Shown: positions 34,576 through 43,959 of the stretch, in pieces
How the letters are laid out: every line of letters starts with the position of its first letter
Position numbering within the stretch: the first letter of the stretch is position 1
Assembly: GCA_005116835.1 (NCBI GenBank)
Contig: SWDM01000022.1
Coordinates: 62,001-126,000, forward strand
Length of the DNA stretch: 64,000 nt
Direction: 5' to 3'
Source of the DNA: Nitrospira sp.
GTDB taxonomy: Bacteria > Nitrospirota > Nitrospiria > Nitrospirales > Nitrospiraceae
Notes under the pieces: model-generated
Told to the model about the DNA's origin: nothing
Databases searched by the model: none
The model's input: only the letters and a program-made list of their open reading frames with translations
Translations under genes and position numbers: made by a program

Positions 34576-36495
34576 ATGGGAAGAACACCGATTACAACTG
34601 GAAGAGAAAAAAAGCGCGGTAGCTCCACGATGCCAAAACGTAGCGCGGTTCCAGATCGGTTAGATCTGCGCGACAGGCTCTATCATCCCCCGGTGTCTGC
34701 GGCGCCGAACCTGGTGCTCGATCCGAATACCGATATCCCTGTGCTCAATCAAGAAGATACCAACGCCTGCACGGGATTCGCCTTAGCCAGCGTCATCTAT
34801 CACTTACAACACCGTGCGAAACGCAAGCAGGCAGATTGTTGCGTTTCCCCATTTATGTTGTATTCGATGGCGCGGCGGTATGATGAATTTCCCGGAAGCC
34901 CGAATGTCGATACAGGATCGAGTCTACGCGGCGCGATGAAGGCCTGGTACAAACACGGGGCTTGCTCAGACAGGCTCTGGACCTCGGAACAGATGCCGAC
35001 AGATCACACGGCGGATTCTTCAGACGACTGGTGGCTCGATGCTGTGCGCAGGCCTTTGGGTGCCTACTATCGCATCGATACCCGCTCCATCACCGATATG
35101 CACATCGCACTCAACGAAGTCGGCATTCTGTATGCAAGCGCAATCTGCCATTCCGGCTGGGACGATGGGCTCTCGCGGTCGTCTCAATCGAAAAGCGGTT
35201 ACCGGGTGATACCACCTCGGAAGGCAAGCCTGAGCGATGGAGGCCATGCCTTTGCAATCGTCGGCTATAACCAAGAAGGATTCATCGTCCATAACTCTTG
35301 GGGGGAGGGTTGGGGAAGAAAGGGCCGCGCAGTGTTGTCCTATGATGACTGGCTTGACAACGCGATGGATTGTTGGGTGGCCCAGTTAGGCGTAGTAACC
35401 GAGCTGCATCTGGCGATCGCGCGATCGCCGTCGCTACGTCTGGAGTCAGGCAAAGTGCAGATTGCAGGCGAGTCGTCGCTGCGCAGACGCGAGATCGGCC
35501 CCTTTATCATCGACATGGCGAATAACGGACAGCTCAGCAATACCGGCGATTTCCGCACACAGGATTCCGACATTGAGGCGCTCGTGACGCACCATATCGG
35601 CACGGCCCGAACCGCATGGGGGCTGGGCAAGAATGATCCCATGGATATCGCGATCTATGCGCATGGCGGCCTCACGTCTGAAGATGATGCGGGCGAGACG
35701 GCAGCGAAATGGATTCCGGCTTTATATGATCACCAGATATTTCCCATCTTCCTCATGTGGGAAACAGACCTCTGGACCACTCTCAAGGGGCGTCTTGAGG
35801 ATGTCTTGGAAGCCCAACCCCGTCCAACCGGCGGGTTGTTCGACGGGGCCAAGAGTTGGTGGAACGAACGACTCGAAAAACTATTGGCCGCGCCAGGCAC
35901 GGCGATCTGGAGCGAGATGAAACAAAATGCGGACGCGATCTCTAATACTGCTGAAAGCGGGGGCATGAAGCTCTATAGAGCGTGCCAGCAATCGCCCTAT
36001 TTTGCCGATTTGTCCAAGGTGCGGCTGCATCTCGTCGGCCATTCTGCGGGATCGATCCTGCACAGTCATGTCGTCGATCGGCTGGGTGGGCAGGGCTGGA
36101 CGTTCGAAAGCGTGAACTTCATGGCGCCGGCCGTACGAGTCGACCTGTTCGAGCAGACGGTCGTCCCGGCTATTAAGAACGGGAAGGTCAAACGGTTCAA
36201 TCAATTCCATTTATCCGACGACATGGAACAGAAGGATCCGACTTGCAAACCGATTCTGGGCTATAGCCGATCACTCCTCTATTTGGTGTCGCAGTCGCTT
36301 GAACATGGCAAATCCACACCGATACTCGGCCTGGAGAAGGATTTCAATGACAAGATCGGAACGAAGAATTTGCCGAACGTCGCTACCTGGGCCGCGCCAG
36401 GCAAGGAATCGAAAAGCACGACGCACGGAGGATTCGACGACGATCAGGTCACGATGGCAAGTATCATTGGCCTGATGAAGGGGAAGCGGCCCTAG
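34576..36495 (+). CDS. papain-like cysteine peptidase fused to an alpha/beta hydrolase
   Basis: 639-residue cytosolic two-domain protein with no signal or membrane segment. Residues about 25-275 form a C1-type peptidase: Gln-Cys pair in LNQEDTNACTGFA (Q59, C65), catalytic His in DGGHAFAIVGYN (H224) and Asn in HNSWGEGWG (N240). Residues about 330-635 look like a lipase/esterase-type alpha/beta hydrolase, with AHGG oxyanion strand (362-365), nucleophile elbow GHSAG (Ser 490) and a late His in STTHGGFDD. The ATG at 34576 has a GGGAGG eight bases upstream; the ATG at 34570 is too close. It stands alone between repeats. Its target is unknown; a role in stress or defence is speculation. Confidence 0.8.
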   Translation: MGRTPITTGREKKRGSSTMPKRSAVPDRLDLRDRLYHPPVSAAPNLVLDPNTDIPVLNQEDTNACTGFALASVIYHLQHRAKRKQADCCVSPFMLYSMARRYDEFPGSPNVDTGSSLRGAMKAWYKHGACSDRLWTSEQMPTDHTADSSDDWWLDAVRRPLGAYYRIDTRSITDMHIALNEVGILYASAICHSGWDDGLSRSSQSKSGYRVIPPRKASLSDGGHAFAIVGYNQEGFIVHNSWGEGWGRKGRAVLSYDDWLDNAMDCWVAQLGVVTELHLAIARSPSLRLESGKVQIAGESSLRRREIGPFIIDMANNGQLSNTGDFRTQDSDIEALVTHHIGTARTAWGLGKNDPMDIAIYAHGGLTSEDDAGETAAKWIPALYDHQIFPIFLMWETDLWTTLKGRLEDVLEAQPRPTGGLFDGAKSWWNERLEKLLAAPGTAIWSEMKQNADAISNTAESGGMKLYRACQQSPYFADLSKVRLHLVGHSAGSILHSHVVDRLGGQGWTFESVNFMAPAVRVDLFEQTVVPAIKNGKVKRFNQFHLSDDMEQKDPTCKPILGYSRSLLYLVSQSLEHGKSTPILGLEKDFNDKIGTKNLPNVATWAAPGKESKSTTHGGFDDDQVTMASIIGLMKGKRP

Positions 36496-36500
36496 CAGGA

Positions 36501-36540
36501 CGTGAAACGTGAGGCGTGAAACGTGAAAGGAGAAACGAAG
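36501..36540. repeat. family F short direct repeats
   Basis: GACGTGAAACGTGAGGCGTG followed by AAACGTGAAAGGAGAAACGA, an ACGTGAAA motif repeated about every ten bases, just after the peptidase fusion gene. Confidence 0.6.
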
Positions 36541-36636
36541 GTCAGCCTCGGCGCTGATGCCTTGTTTGGGACAAGGCCCGTCTCGATGTGCAGGGGGTTA
36601 GGCTGGTGAGGTGGAGAGAGTCTGTGAGGGGAAGGA

Positions 36637-37017
36637 TCAGGCTGCTTTCTTGATGTGATGCTCTACCAGTTCGCCGGATGGAGTTTTGAGAGCTTCTCTA
36701 TCAACTGCTTGCATCTTGAGCTGCAACAGATTTTGTTCGAGTTCACGGATCAGCTGATCCCGCTCGGCTAATTGCAGCTCAACTTGGTGGAGTCCAGCTG
36801 CCGGGCTCTCGACTCCCTGCAACTTCGAAGTGGCCTCTCTCAGCTCATATCGCGCCTTCTCCAACATCTGTTCTTTGATGCGCATCATGGCTGTGACATC
36901 AGCGAGCAGTTGGCCGGTCTTACCGGCGGACACATGTCTCAGCAACCACCCGACTGCTCCGCCGATTCCAGCCGCAATGAGAAGGCATCCCAGCATTTGA
37001 TTCATGAACATCGTCAT
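36637..37017 (-). CDS. membrane-anchored coiled-coil protein, short paralog
   Basis: 126 residues. A glycine-rich N-terminal membrane helix (MLGCLLIAAGIGGAVGWLLRH) is followed by an alpha-helical coiled coil (MRIKEQMLEKARYELREATS, then LQLAERDQLIRELEQNLLQLK). It is a shortened relative of the 440-residue protein at 38511-39833, matching its first 70 or so residues but lacking the long coil and C-terminal helix-hairpin-helix domain. Its ATG overlaps the stop of the upstream BON-OmpA gene (ATGA), so the two are translationally coupled. Probable inner-membrane tether in an envelope module. Confidence 0.75.
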   Translation of the reverse strand: MTMFMNQMLGCLLIAAGIGGAVGWLLRHVSAGKTGQLLADVTAMMRIKEQMLEKARYELREATSKLQGVESPAAGLHQVELQLAERDQLIRELEQNLLQLKMQAVDREALKTPSGELVEHHIKKAA

Positions 37018-38075
37018 AACTCCGGCTGTCCTTTTAATACCAGTTCGATTCGCCGGTTACGTTGAAGGCCGGCTCGATTTTCTCTTACGGTCAACGGGCG
37101 TGAGGCGCCGTAGCCCACGGCAGTGAACTGGTTGCTCAAGCCGTGTTTGGTCAAGTAGCGGCGCACTGAGTCGGCACGACGGCGGCTGAGCTGAAGGTTA
37201 TACTCTGGCTCACCGTACTTATCGGTATGCCCACCGATCTCGATGATCGCGTGGGGGGATTGCCGCAATTCGGCAATCAACTGGTCTAGTGTGACAAGAC
37301 TGGCGGGAGTCATCGTTGCGCTCTTCGATTCGAACTCAATGGAAGAACGAGCGAGAATCTCATTCAACCTTGTTTGAATCGAGGCTGGCGCGATCGCAAC
37401 CTGCGATGGAGGGTCAGGTAAGGAAGGGCTTGTGGACGCCTTTGCTAAAGAGGCTTTCGGCAATGGCATTGGTAGCGCGATGGCCTTCTGGGGCAAAGCC
37501 GCCGCGACGGAAGCCGTCGGGGCGGAAAGTTTATGCGAAGGGGCCCCTGCCTGAGCAAGAGTCTTCGAAGAGGATGTCTTGCTGGACCTCCCAGCTGTGA
37601 TAGGACCGGTGAGAATGCGATCCTCCAGTTGCAGCCCTGTCTGCGTCAGTGGGGCGAGGTCTCGTAGCACCGCGGCTTTGTCACGCTCGCCGCCGACCTG
37701 GCCGGTTACGACGATTGTGCGGCCATCGATGATGATGGAGCCTCGCTCTGTCATCTGACCTAAAATCGGGAGGACTTGGGAGATGTTGTCGGCCCAGGCG
37801 ACCGATACCACCCTCGGATCCACCTCCAACTCATCGACAATTTTGCCCGGTGTCGTACCATAGAGTTCTCCGGCTCGCTGAATAATCGAGGCCTTGCTCG
37901 TCTCACTGGGGAGCGAGCCTCGCAGTATCAACATTCCATACTCGACTCGCGCATGAAAGTTTGCAGGGGGCGCAATAGCCGATACCGCCGGTGTGACAGC
38001 ATGCTGTGGGAGACAGAGGAAGGCGAGGAGAGCAAATGCTGCAATTCCTGCTGCTACAATGGCTGCACTCTTCAT
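37014..38075 (-). CDS. BON-OmpA family envelope protein, downstream copy
   Basis: 353-residue exported protein with an N-terminal hydrophobic anchor or signal (AIVAAGIAAFALLAFLCLP). BON-like segments follow (FHARVEYGMLILRGSLPSE and GSIIIDGRTIVVTGQVG), then a Pro/Ala/Ser linker (about 165-225) and a C-terminal OmpA-like peptidoglycan-binding domain (IEIGGHTDKYG, NLQLSRRRADSVRRYL, VGYGASRPL, NRRIEL). It likely bridges membrane and peptidoglycan. It is a paralog of 39830-40690, which lacks the long linker. Its stop overlaps the start of the short coiled-coil gene. Confidence 0.86.
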   Translation of the reverse strand: MKSAAIVAAGIAAFALLAFLCLPQHAVTPAVSAIAPPANFHARVEYGMLILRGSLPSETSKASIIQRAGELYGTTPGKIVDELEVDPRVVSVAWADNISQVLPILGQMTERGSIIIDGRTIVVTGQVGGERDKAAVLRDLAPLTQTGLQLEDRILTGPITAGRSSKTSSSKTLAQAGAPSHKLSAPTASVAAALPQKAIALPMPLPKASLAKASTSPSLPDPPSQVAIAPASIQTRLNEILARSSIEFESKSATMTPASLVTLDQLIAELRQSPHAIIEIGGHTDKYGEPEYNLQLSRRRADSVRRYLTKHGLSNQFTAVGYGASRPLTVRENRAGLQRNRRIELVLKGQPEL

Positions 38076-38510
38076 CGTATACCTCGTGGACGAACCGGCG
38101 ACTGTATGTCTGAGTAAAACGTACCATATATAAGAAAAATTGCTGTTGCGGAGGCCACCGACGACCTGAAAGCAGGTCGTCTGGTCTCACAAGGAATTCA
38201 GAAGGCTCCAGCAACTTCTAAAAACATGAGCGCCCGACATTGTCCAGACAGGCTTACAGGGACACTCTATCTCTCGCCTGCAGCATCTGCTGCCAGAAAA
38301 TCGCGGAGAGCCAGATCGAAAATATTACGTTATTTCAGATTGTTAGAGGATAACTGCTGCTCATTCAGGATTTTCAAGATCTAACCAAAATCTCTTATAG
38401 AAGGGAGATCGAGTAAGCCCTGACAGGGCAGGGACCTTAAAAGATATGTGGATCTAAACCTATGGGAGACCAATGAGACGGGAGACAACATCATGATGGG
38501 AACGGCTACA
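38076..38510. other. intergenic region between the two duplicated modules
   Basis: About 435 bp, AT-rich around 38320-38410. No supportable gene or repeat family copy was seen. It should contain the promoter of the downstream module. Confidence 0.45.
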
Positions 38511-39833
38511 TCAGATCTGTTCACCATACTTGCGGTAATGTTCTTTTTTTGCTTCACTGACCCAATTGTCGCGTTTGATTCGTTCAGGGGCGGTATAGAG
38601 TTTCTTTGCAACCTTCTCGATATCCTCAGGTGTCCAGCGAGCAATCTGGATATAGGTATGTAACCCCATCTTGTTCAGCGTCCGCGCAAAGACGGGGCCG
38701 ATCCCATGGATCTTGCTGAGGTCGTCTTTGGATCCGTCTTTTGGTCCGGTTTTTACCGGCTTCGTCTGTTCGATCTCCAGGCTCAATTGACTCCCACTGA
38801 GACGGGTTTTTCGTCGCAGATCCCCAACCTCCCCCTCGGTTTTAATACGAAGCGCTGCCTGCACATCAGCAAGCCGCTTTTGGAGGCGGGTGATTTCCTC
38901 ATCTTTTTTCGCTGCCGGCTCGACCAGGCTTGCCTGGGTTTGCTGTTGCTCTTCAAGTTCGTGAATTCGATGCTGCAGGCTCTTCAGCTGCATGGCTCTC
39001 TCATGCAGAAGTTGTTCATCGAGCTGGTGTTGGATCTGGAGTTGGCTCTGCGTTGCCAGGGATTTTTGCAGTTTTTCTATCTGGGCTTCATGTTGAGAGA
39101 GGGCCTGGGCATATTTCGCGTCCCACTCCGCGAGAGACGTTTCCTGTTCTTTTAGCTGCTGCTGAAAATGTTCGAGTGAAGCGATGCGTCGATCTCGTTC
39201 GGCGAGTTGGCTCTCCAGGCGGTGCAGGACTGCGCGATGCTCGGCCTCTCGATCACTGAGTTTGACTTCCAGCCAATGGACCCTACCTTGAGCCGGTTCA
39301 AGTTCCGTGACGCGCGCGCGGAGCCGGTCTGTTTCTAACGCTGCTGCTTCTAACTCGGCAAGACGCTGCTGTAAGTCCAGGAGTTCTTGCGCATTCGTCG
39401 CAACCACAGGCCCATTGTCGGTGGCTTGGGGAACACCTTGCTCCTGCGCCATTGCAACGGCCGGGTCATGATTTCCTATGCGCCGCTGGCCGGAGGCTTC
39501 TTCTGCTTCCAGTGCCGACAGTCGCTGCGTGCGAACGGCCAGTTCCTCTTGAAGGGCCTGCAAGCGATCGTTCCCTGTCGAGAGTTCCTGTTTGGTGGAT
39601 TCGTTCAACTCCTCCGATTCGACGAGCTTACTTTCGAGTAGCTGCATTTCTTCAGTTTGGGCCTTCAACGTCTGCCGAGCCTTCTCCAACAACTGCTCCT
39701 TTACTCGAAGGGTAGCCGTGACATGCTCCGATAGTTGGTCTGTGGATAATCGCCTCAGCAACCACCCAATTACGCCACCGATTCCTGCCGCGATGAAGAG
39801 ACATCCCAGTATTTCGCCGATGAGTGCGATCAT
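38511..39833 (-). CDS. membrane-anchored coiled-coil protein with C-terminal helix-hairpin-helix domain
   Basis: 440 residues. The N-terminal membrane helix (ILGCLFIAAGIGGVIGWLLRR) is followed by about 300 residues of Gln/Glu/Leu-rich coiled coil, then a helix-hairpin-helix type domain (SKIHGIGPVFARTLNKMGLH and DIEKVAKKLYTAPERI) like that found at the end of many uncharacterised envelope and ribosomal-L21-type fusion proteins. The combination suggests a tether reaching from the membrane to DNA or another partner; whether the domain faces cytosol or periplasm is not clear from sequence. ATGA overlap with the BON-OmpA gene upstream. Confidence 0.82.
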   Translation of the reverse strand: MIALIGEILGCLFIAAGIGGVIGWLLRRLSTDQLSEHVTATLRVKEQLLEKARQTLKAQTEEMQLLESKLVESEELNESTKQELSTGNDRLQALQEELAVRTQRLSALEAEEASGQRRIGNHDPAVAMAQEQGVPQATDNGPVVATNAQELLDLQQRLAELEAAALETDRLRARVTELEPAQGRVHWLEVKLSDREAEHRAVLHRLESQLAERDRRIASLEHFQQQLKEQETSLAEWDAKYAQALSQHEAQIEKLQKSLATQSQLQIQHQLDEQLLHERAMQLKSLQHRIHELEEQQQTQASLVEPAAKKDEEITRLQKRLADVQAALRIKTEGEVGDLRRKTRLSGSQLSLEIEQTKPVKTGPKDGSKDDLSKIHGIGPVFARTLNKMGLHTYIQIARWTPEDIEKVAKKLYTAPERIKRDNWVSEAKKEHYRKYGEQI

Positions 39834-40690
39834 AGGTCACTCGTTCCCTTTATGCGTAATTCGATCCGCCGATTCTGCTGCAAACCGGCCCGGGTCTTCG
39901 CCACCGACAGCGGACGTGTGGCGCCATAACCGACGGCAGTGAACTGATTGGTCAGTCCATGCTTGATAAAGTAGCGCCGCACTGCGTCCGCGCGGCGTTG
40001 GCTGAGTTGAAGATTATAATCCGCCGCCCCGTACTTGTCAGTATGGCCTCCGATTTCAATGGTGACATGAGGAGCCTGACGGAGTACGGCGATCAGCTGG
40101 TCCAATGTCGTATGAACGCGGGGGAGTATAGTGGTGGTATTCGATTCAAACTCGATGGAGCCTTGCGTGAGAATCTCGTCTAATTTGTTCTGCAGCCCGG
40201 GGGCTGGAGCCTTGAGTTGGGCTGCGAGAATATGATCTTCCAGCTCGAGCCCTGTTTGTGTCAGCGGAGCGATGTCTTGCAGCATGGTGGCCTTGGCACG
40301 ATCGCTGTCGACCTGCCCACTGAGCACGACCGATCGCCCATCGATGATGATCGAGCCGCGGTTTTTCATCTGCCCCAAGATCGGAAGGATTTTGGAAACG
40401 TTGCCGATCCAGGCTGAAGATCCCACTTTCGGATCCACCGTCAGTTCGTCGACCACCCGGCCACGCGTTGCTCCATATAGCTCTTGGGCGCGATGAAGGA
40501 TTGCCGCTTTGCTGCTCTCGCTGGGAAGCGAGCCACGGAGTGTCAGCGTACCGCGATCGATACGGGCATGAAAGTTTGCAGAGGCGAGGGGAGCCGATGC
40601 GGTCGTGGTCGGGAGATGACCTGGGATACAGATCGCAGCAAGAAGAGTTATTGCGACAGCGCCCGCGCCTAAAATCGCTCTGCGCATCAT
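39830..40690 (-). CDS. BON-OmpA family envelope protein, upstream copy
   Basis: 286 residues with an N-terminal hydrophobic segment (AILGAGAVAITLLAAICIPG), BON-like region (FHARIDRGTLTLRGSLPSE, GSIIIDGRSVVLSGQVD) and C-terminal OmpA-like domain (IEIGGHTDKYGAADYN, QRRADAVRRYF, VGYGATRPLS, NRRIEL). It aligns with the 37014-38075 protein over its whole length apart from the linker the latter carries. The two gene pairs therefore arose by duplication of a two-gene unit. The TGA stop overlaps the ATG of the coiled-coil gene. Confidence 0.86.
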   Translation of the reverse strand: MMRRAILGAGAVAITLLAAICIPGHLPTTTASAPLASANFHARIDRGTLTLRGSLPSESSKAAILHRAQELYGATRGRVVDELTVDPKVGSSAWIGNVSKILPILGQMKNRGSIIIDGRSVVLSGQVDSDRAKATMLQDIAPLTQTGLELEDHILAAQLKAPAPGLQNKLDEILTQGSIEFESNTTTILPRVHTTLDQLIAVLRQAPHVTIEIGGHTDKYGAADYNLQLSQRRADAVRRYFIKHGLTNQFTAVGYGATRPLSVAKTRAGLQQNRRIELRIKGTSDL

Positions 40691-40949
40691 GAATCAACTC
40701 ACGATCGGAATGTGGGGATAGCTTCGTGACAGTACCATAGTGCGTTGGTGCATGCCAGACAGGAATTAAACGGGCCGATCCTCATGTCGAGAATAAATGA
40801 AACGCTTCCCCAATCTCAAGCTTCGCATTAACTTTCTTATGGCTGGGGGGGGGGCCGCTCCCTCTTGTAAGGTGTACCCTCATTTGTTATCCTTCGCCGC
40901 GTCTTCCGATTCGTATCACAGCTATTGATCGACATCCAAAGGAGTCTTT

Positions 40950-42503
40950 ATGGTCGGCATCAAGCGGGCATTGATCAGTGTGTCAGACAAGACCGGTGTG
41001 GTCGAGATGGCAAAGGGGCTTGCAGCGCTGGGCGCTGAGATTCTCTCGACCGGAGGCACTGCCAAAGCCTTGCGAGAGGCCGGTGTCACGGTAATCGATG
41101 TGGCTGCGTACACCGGATCGCCTGAAATTCTGGACGGGCGGGTGAAGACACTCCACCCCAAGATTCATGGCGGCCTGTTGGGGCGTCGTTCGGTGCCGGC
41201 CCATATGGAGCAGATGCAGCAGCAGGGCATCGGGCCCATCGACGTTGTTGTGGTCAATCTCTATCCTTTTGAAGCGACTATTGCGAAACCCAACTGTCCC
41301 TTTGAAGAAGCCATTGAAAATATCGATATCGGCGGGCCGTCGATGCTCCGCTCCGCGGCAAAGAATCACGAAGACGTCCTGGTGGTCGTCGATCCGTCCG
41401 ACTACCTGCGAGTGCTCGATGCGGCAACAACGGGCACGGTGTCGCACGAGTTACGGCGTGAGTTGGCGATGAAGGTATTTCAACATACGGCGCGGTACGA
41501 CAGTTTGATTGCCGGGTATCTCGAAAAACAGGTCCAAGGCAGCGAGGTCAAGTTTCCAAAAATATTGTCCTTGCAGTTCGAACGGGCAGAGATGCTCCGT
41601 TATGGGGAGAATCCTCATCAACAAGGGGCCTTCTACCGGGAACTGCAATCGACCGAACCGTCTGTATCCCGAGGCAAGATCCTGCATGGCAAGGCCATGT
41701 CGTATAATAACTTCCTCGACGCCAATTCTGCGCTCGAGCTGGCCAAAGAGTACGACGAGATCGCTGTGGCCATCATCAAACACAATAATCCTTGCGGCGT
41801 GGCCTTGGGCGCCACACCTGTCGAAGCCTATCTGAAAGCCCGCGAGACCGATCCCGTGTCGGCCTTCGGCGGGGTGATTGCGTTCAATCGTCCAGTGGAT
41901 TTGGCCACAGCAAAGGAGATTACCTCCACGTTCGTGGAAGTGGTCATTGCGCCTGGGTTTGCAGAGGATGCGCTTGCAGAGCTAAAGCGGAAGAAGGATT
42001 TGCGATTACTGGACGTCGGGCCGCTCGCCAAGGCGAAACAAGAGGGCTTCGATCTCAAGAAATTAGTCGGAGGCCTGATCGTGCAGGATCGGGATCTTGG
42101 CGTCTTGACCGACTTGAGATCGCTCACAGTTCCGACCATGCGAAAACCCACAGACGAGGAATATGCTGCCTGCGCCTTTGCCTGGAAGGTGTGCAAGCAT
42201 GTGAAGTCGAACGCGATCATCTATGCCAAGCCCGGTCAGACTGTGGGTATCGGCGCCGGCCAGATGAGCCGGGTCGATTCCGTGAAACTTGCGGTCATGA
42301 AAGCTCAGATGCCGATCAAGGGTTGTGTCATGGCGTCGGATGCCTTTTTCCCGTTCCGCGATGGGCTGGATGCCGCCGTTCAAGCGGGAATCACGACGGT
42401 GATTCAACCGGGCGGATCGATTCGCGATGGTGAAATAATCAAGGCCTGCGATGAGCAGGGAGTGGCAATGATCATGACGGGCATGCGCCACTTCCGTCAT
42501 TAA
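40950..42503 (+). CDS. purH: bifunctional AICAR formyltransferase / IMP cyclohydrolase
   Basis: 517-residue enzyme for the last two steps of IMP synthesis. The N-terminal cyclohydrolase (MGS-like) part shows ISVSDKTGVVEMAKGL, LSTGGTAKALREAG and GRVKTLHPKIHGGLLGRR. The transformylase part shows LRYGENPHQQGAFYRE, AIIKHNNPCGVA, SAFGGVIAFNRPVD and a C-terminal SDAFFPFRDGLDAA followed by PGGSIRDGE. Length is standard. It is followed by family B repeat B3 and then purD in the same direction, a probable purine operon interrupted by a repeat. Confidence 0.97.
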   Translation: MVGIKRALISVSDKTGVVEMAKGLAALGAEILSTGGTAKALREAGVTVIDVAAYTGSPEILDGRVKTLHPKIHGGLLGRRSVPAHMEQMQQQGIGPIDVVVVNLYPFEATIAKPNCPFEEAIENIDIGGPSMLRSAAKNHEDVLVVVDPSDYLRVLDAATTGTVSHELRRELAMKVFQHTARYDSLIAGYLEKQVQGSEVKFPKILSLQFERAEMLRYGENPHQQGAFYRELQSTEPSVSRGKILHGKAMSYNNFLDANSALELAKEYDEIAVAIIKHNNPCGVALGATPVEAYLKARETDPVSAFGGVIAFNRPVDLATAKEITSTFVEVVIAPGFAEDALAELKRKKDLRLLDVGPLAKAKQEGFDLKKLVGGLIVQDRDLGVLTDLRSLTVPTMRKPTDEEYAACAFAWKVCKHVKSNAIIYAKPGQTVGIGAGQMSRVDSVKLAVMKAQMPIKGCVMASDAFFPFRDGLDAAVQAGITTVIQPGGSIRDGEIIKACDEQGVAMIMTGMRHFRH

Positions 42504-42630
42504 CGGATGTTGAAACAACTCTCCAGCGTCGTTCTCAGCTCGGCAAAATCCTCAACGTAGCCGAGAGGCTACGCCTCCGGTTTTACCTTCGCCTGCGGCC
42601 TTGCTGGAAAGCGGTTTGAACATCCTCCCA
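42504..42630. repeat. family B hairpin repeat, copy B3, between purH and purD
   Basis: GGATGTTGAAACAACTCTCC at the left and GGAAAGCGGTTTGAACATCC at the right, with a weaker pairing than B1 and B2. It has the shared interior CAGCGTCGTTCTC and CTGCGGCCTTGCTGGA and an inner palindrome GTAGCCGAGAGGCTAC. It begins immediately after the purH stop codon. Confidence 0.8.
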
Positions 42631-42657
42631 AGAAAGACTTCAAGCAAGGGTTCATCT

Positions 42658-43932
42658 GTGAAAATCTTAGTTGTCGGCAGTGGGGGACGCGAGCACACCT
42701 TGGTGTGGAAACTCGCGCAGAGTCCTCGCAAGCCTCTTCTCTATTGCGCGCCGGGCAATGCAGGGATTGCATCGCTTGCGACCTGTGCTCCGATCAAGGC
42801 TGACGACATCGCCGGACTCAAAGGGTTCGTGCAGTCTGAGATGATCGACTTGACCGTCGTGGGCCCGGAGGCTCCTCTCGCCTTGGGTATCGTCGACGAA
42901 TTTCGCAAGGCGAAGCTCAAGGTATTCGGTCCGACCAAAAGCGCCGCGCGAATCGAAGCCAGCAAAGTCTTCTCCAAAGAAATTATGGCCAACGCAAAGA
43001 TTCTTACGGCGAAAGCGCAAAGTTTCGACCGTATGGCCTCGGCGTTGGCCTATATCGATCTGCACGACATTCCCTTGGTCGTGAAAGCCGATGGACTGGC
43101 GCAGGGAAAGGGAGTGGTCGTTGCGTCGACACGTGAGGAAGCGAAACAGGCTGTCCGCGATTCGATGGAACATGCGATGTATGGCCAGGCCGGTAAACGG
43201 GTGTTGATCGAGCAGTTTTTAGACGGCGAAGAGTTGACGATCATGGCGTTTACCGATGGCCGGACAGTCGTGCCAATGCTGCCGGCACAAGATCATAAAC
43301 GAATCTCAGACGGAGACGCAGGGCCCAATACCGGGGGCATGGGGGCCTATTGTCCTGCGCCCCTGGGCACGAGGGAATTACGCCAGCAGGTAACCGAGAA
43401 GGTGCTCTATCCCGCGGTCGAAACCCTGTCGCGTATGGGCTGCCCATTTCAGGGTGTGTTGTATGCCGGCCTCATGGTCGTCAAGGGGACACCCTATGTC
43501 CTGGAGTTCAACGCGCGGATGGGGGATCCGGAAACACAGGTCGTGTTGCCACTGCTGAAGACCGATTTGCTGGAGATTATCGAAGCAGTAATAGAGCATC
43601 GGCTCGACCAAATCGCCGTTGACTGGCATAATGACACTGCGGTCTGCGTTGTCATGACGTCGAAAGGCTATCCAGGCGACTATCAGACGGGCAATACGAT
43701 TCAGGGGTTACCGACTGCGACCGATGAAAGAGCGATGGTATTCCATGCTGGGACAAGCCGGATCGGGAACGATGTGGTCACAGCCGGCGGCCGGGTTCTC
43801 GGAATTACAGGCCGAGGACAGGATCTCTCGTCTGCTCAAAGAGAGGCCTATCGCGTGGTAAAGACGATCGTGTTCGACGGCGCTCACTACCGGACGGATA
43901 TCGGTCATCGTGCATTTTCTCAGAAGGCGTAG
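42658..43932 (+). CDS. purD: phosphoribosylamine-glycine ligase
   Basis: 424-residue ATP-grasp enzyme making GAR in purine synthesis. It opens with the GARS N-domain KILVVGSGGREHTLVWKL, then VVGPEAPLALGIVDEF, ATP-grasp motifs (VVKADGLAQGKGVVVA, LIEQFLDGEELTIMAF) and the signature NTGGMGAYCP, FNARMGDPETQ and a C-terminal VFHAGT. The start is GTG at 42658 with AAGGG eight bases before; the frame is open further upstream through repeat B3 but the family N-terminus begins here. Confidence 0.96.
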   Translation: MKILVVGSGGREHTLVWKLAQSPRKPLLYCAPGNAGIASLATCAPIKADDIAGLKGFVQSEMIDLTVVGPEAPLALGIVDEFRKAKLKVFGPTKSAARIEASKVFSKEIMANAKILTAKAQSFDRMASALAYIDLHDIPLVVKADGLAQGKGVVVASTREEAKQAVRDSMEHAMYGQAGKRVLIEQFLDGEELTIMAFTDGRTVVPMLPAQDHKRISDGDAGPNTGGMGAYCPAPLGTRELRQQVTEKVLYPAVETLSRMGCPFQGVLYAGLMVVKGTPYVLEFNARMGDPETQVVLPLLKTDLLEIIEAVIEHRLDQIAVDWHNDTAVCVVMTSKGYPGDYQTGNTIQGLPTATDERAMVFHAGTSRIGNDVVTAGGRVLGITGRGQDLSSAQREAYRVVKTIVFDGAHYRTDIGHRAFSQKA

Positions 43933-43959
43933 CGCTGCAAGTCGCTGATGGTGGCTACT

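Noticed and set aside
40845-40853. Run of nine G as a phase-variation tract for purH
   Set aside because: It is in the untranslated leader about 100 bp from the purH start with no open frame through it.
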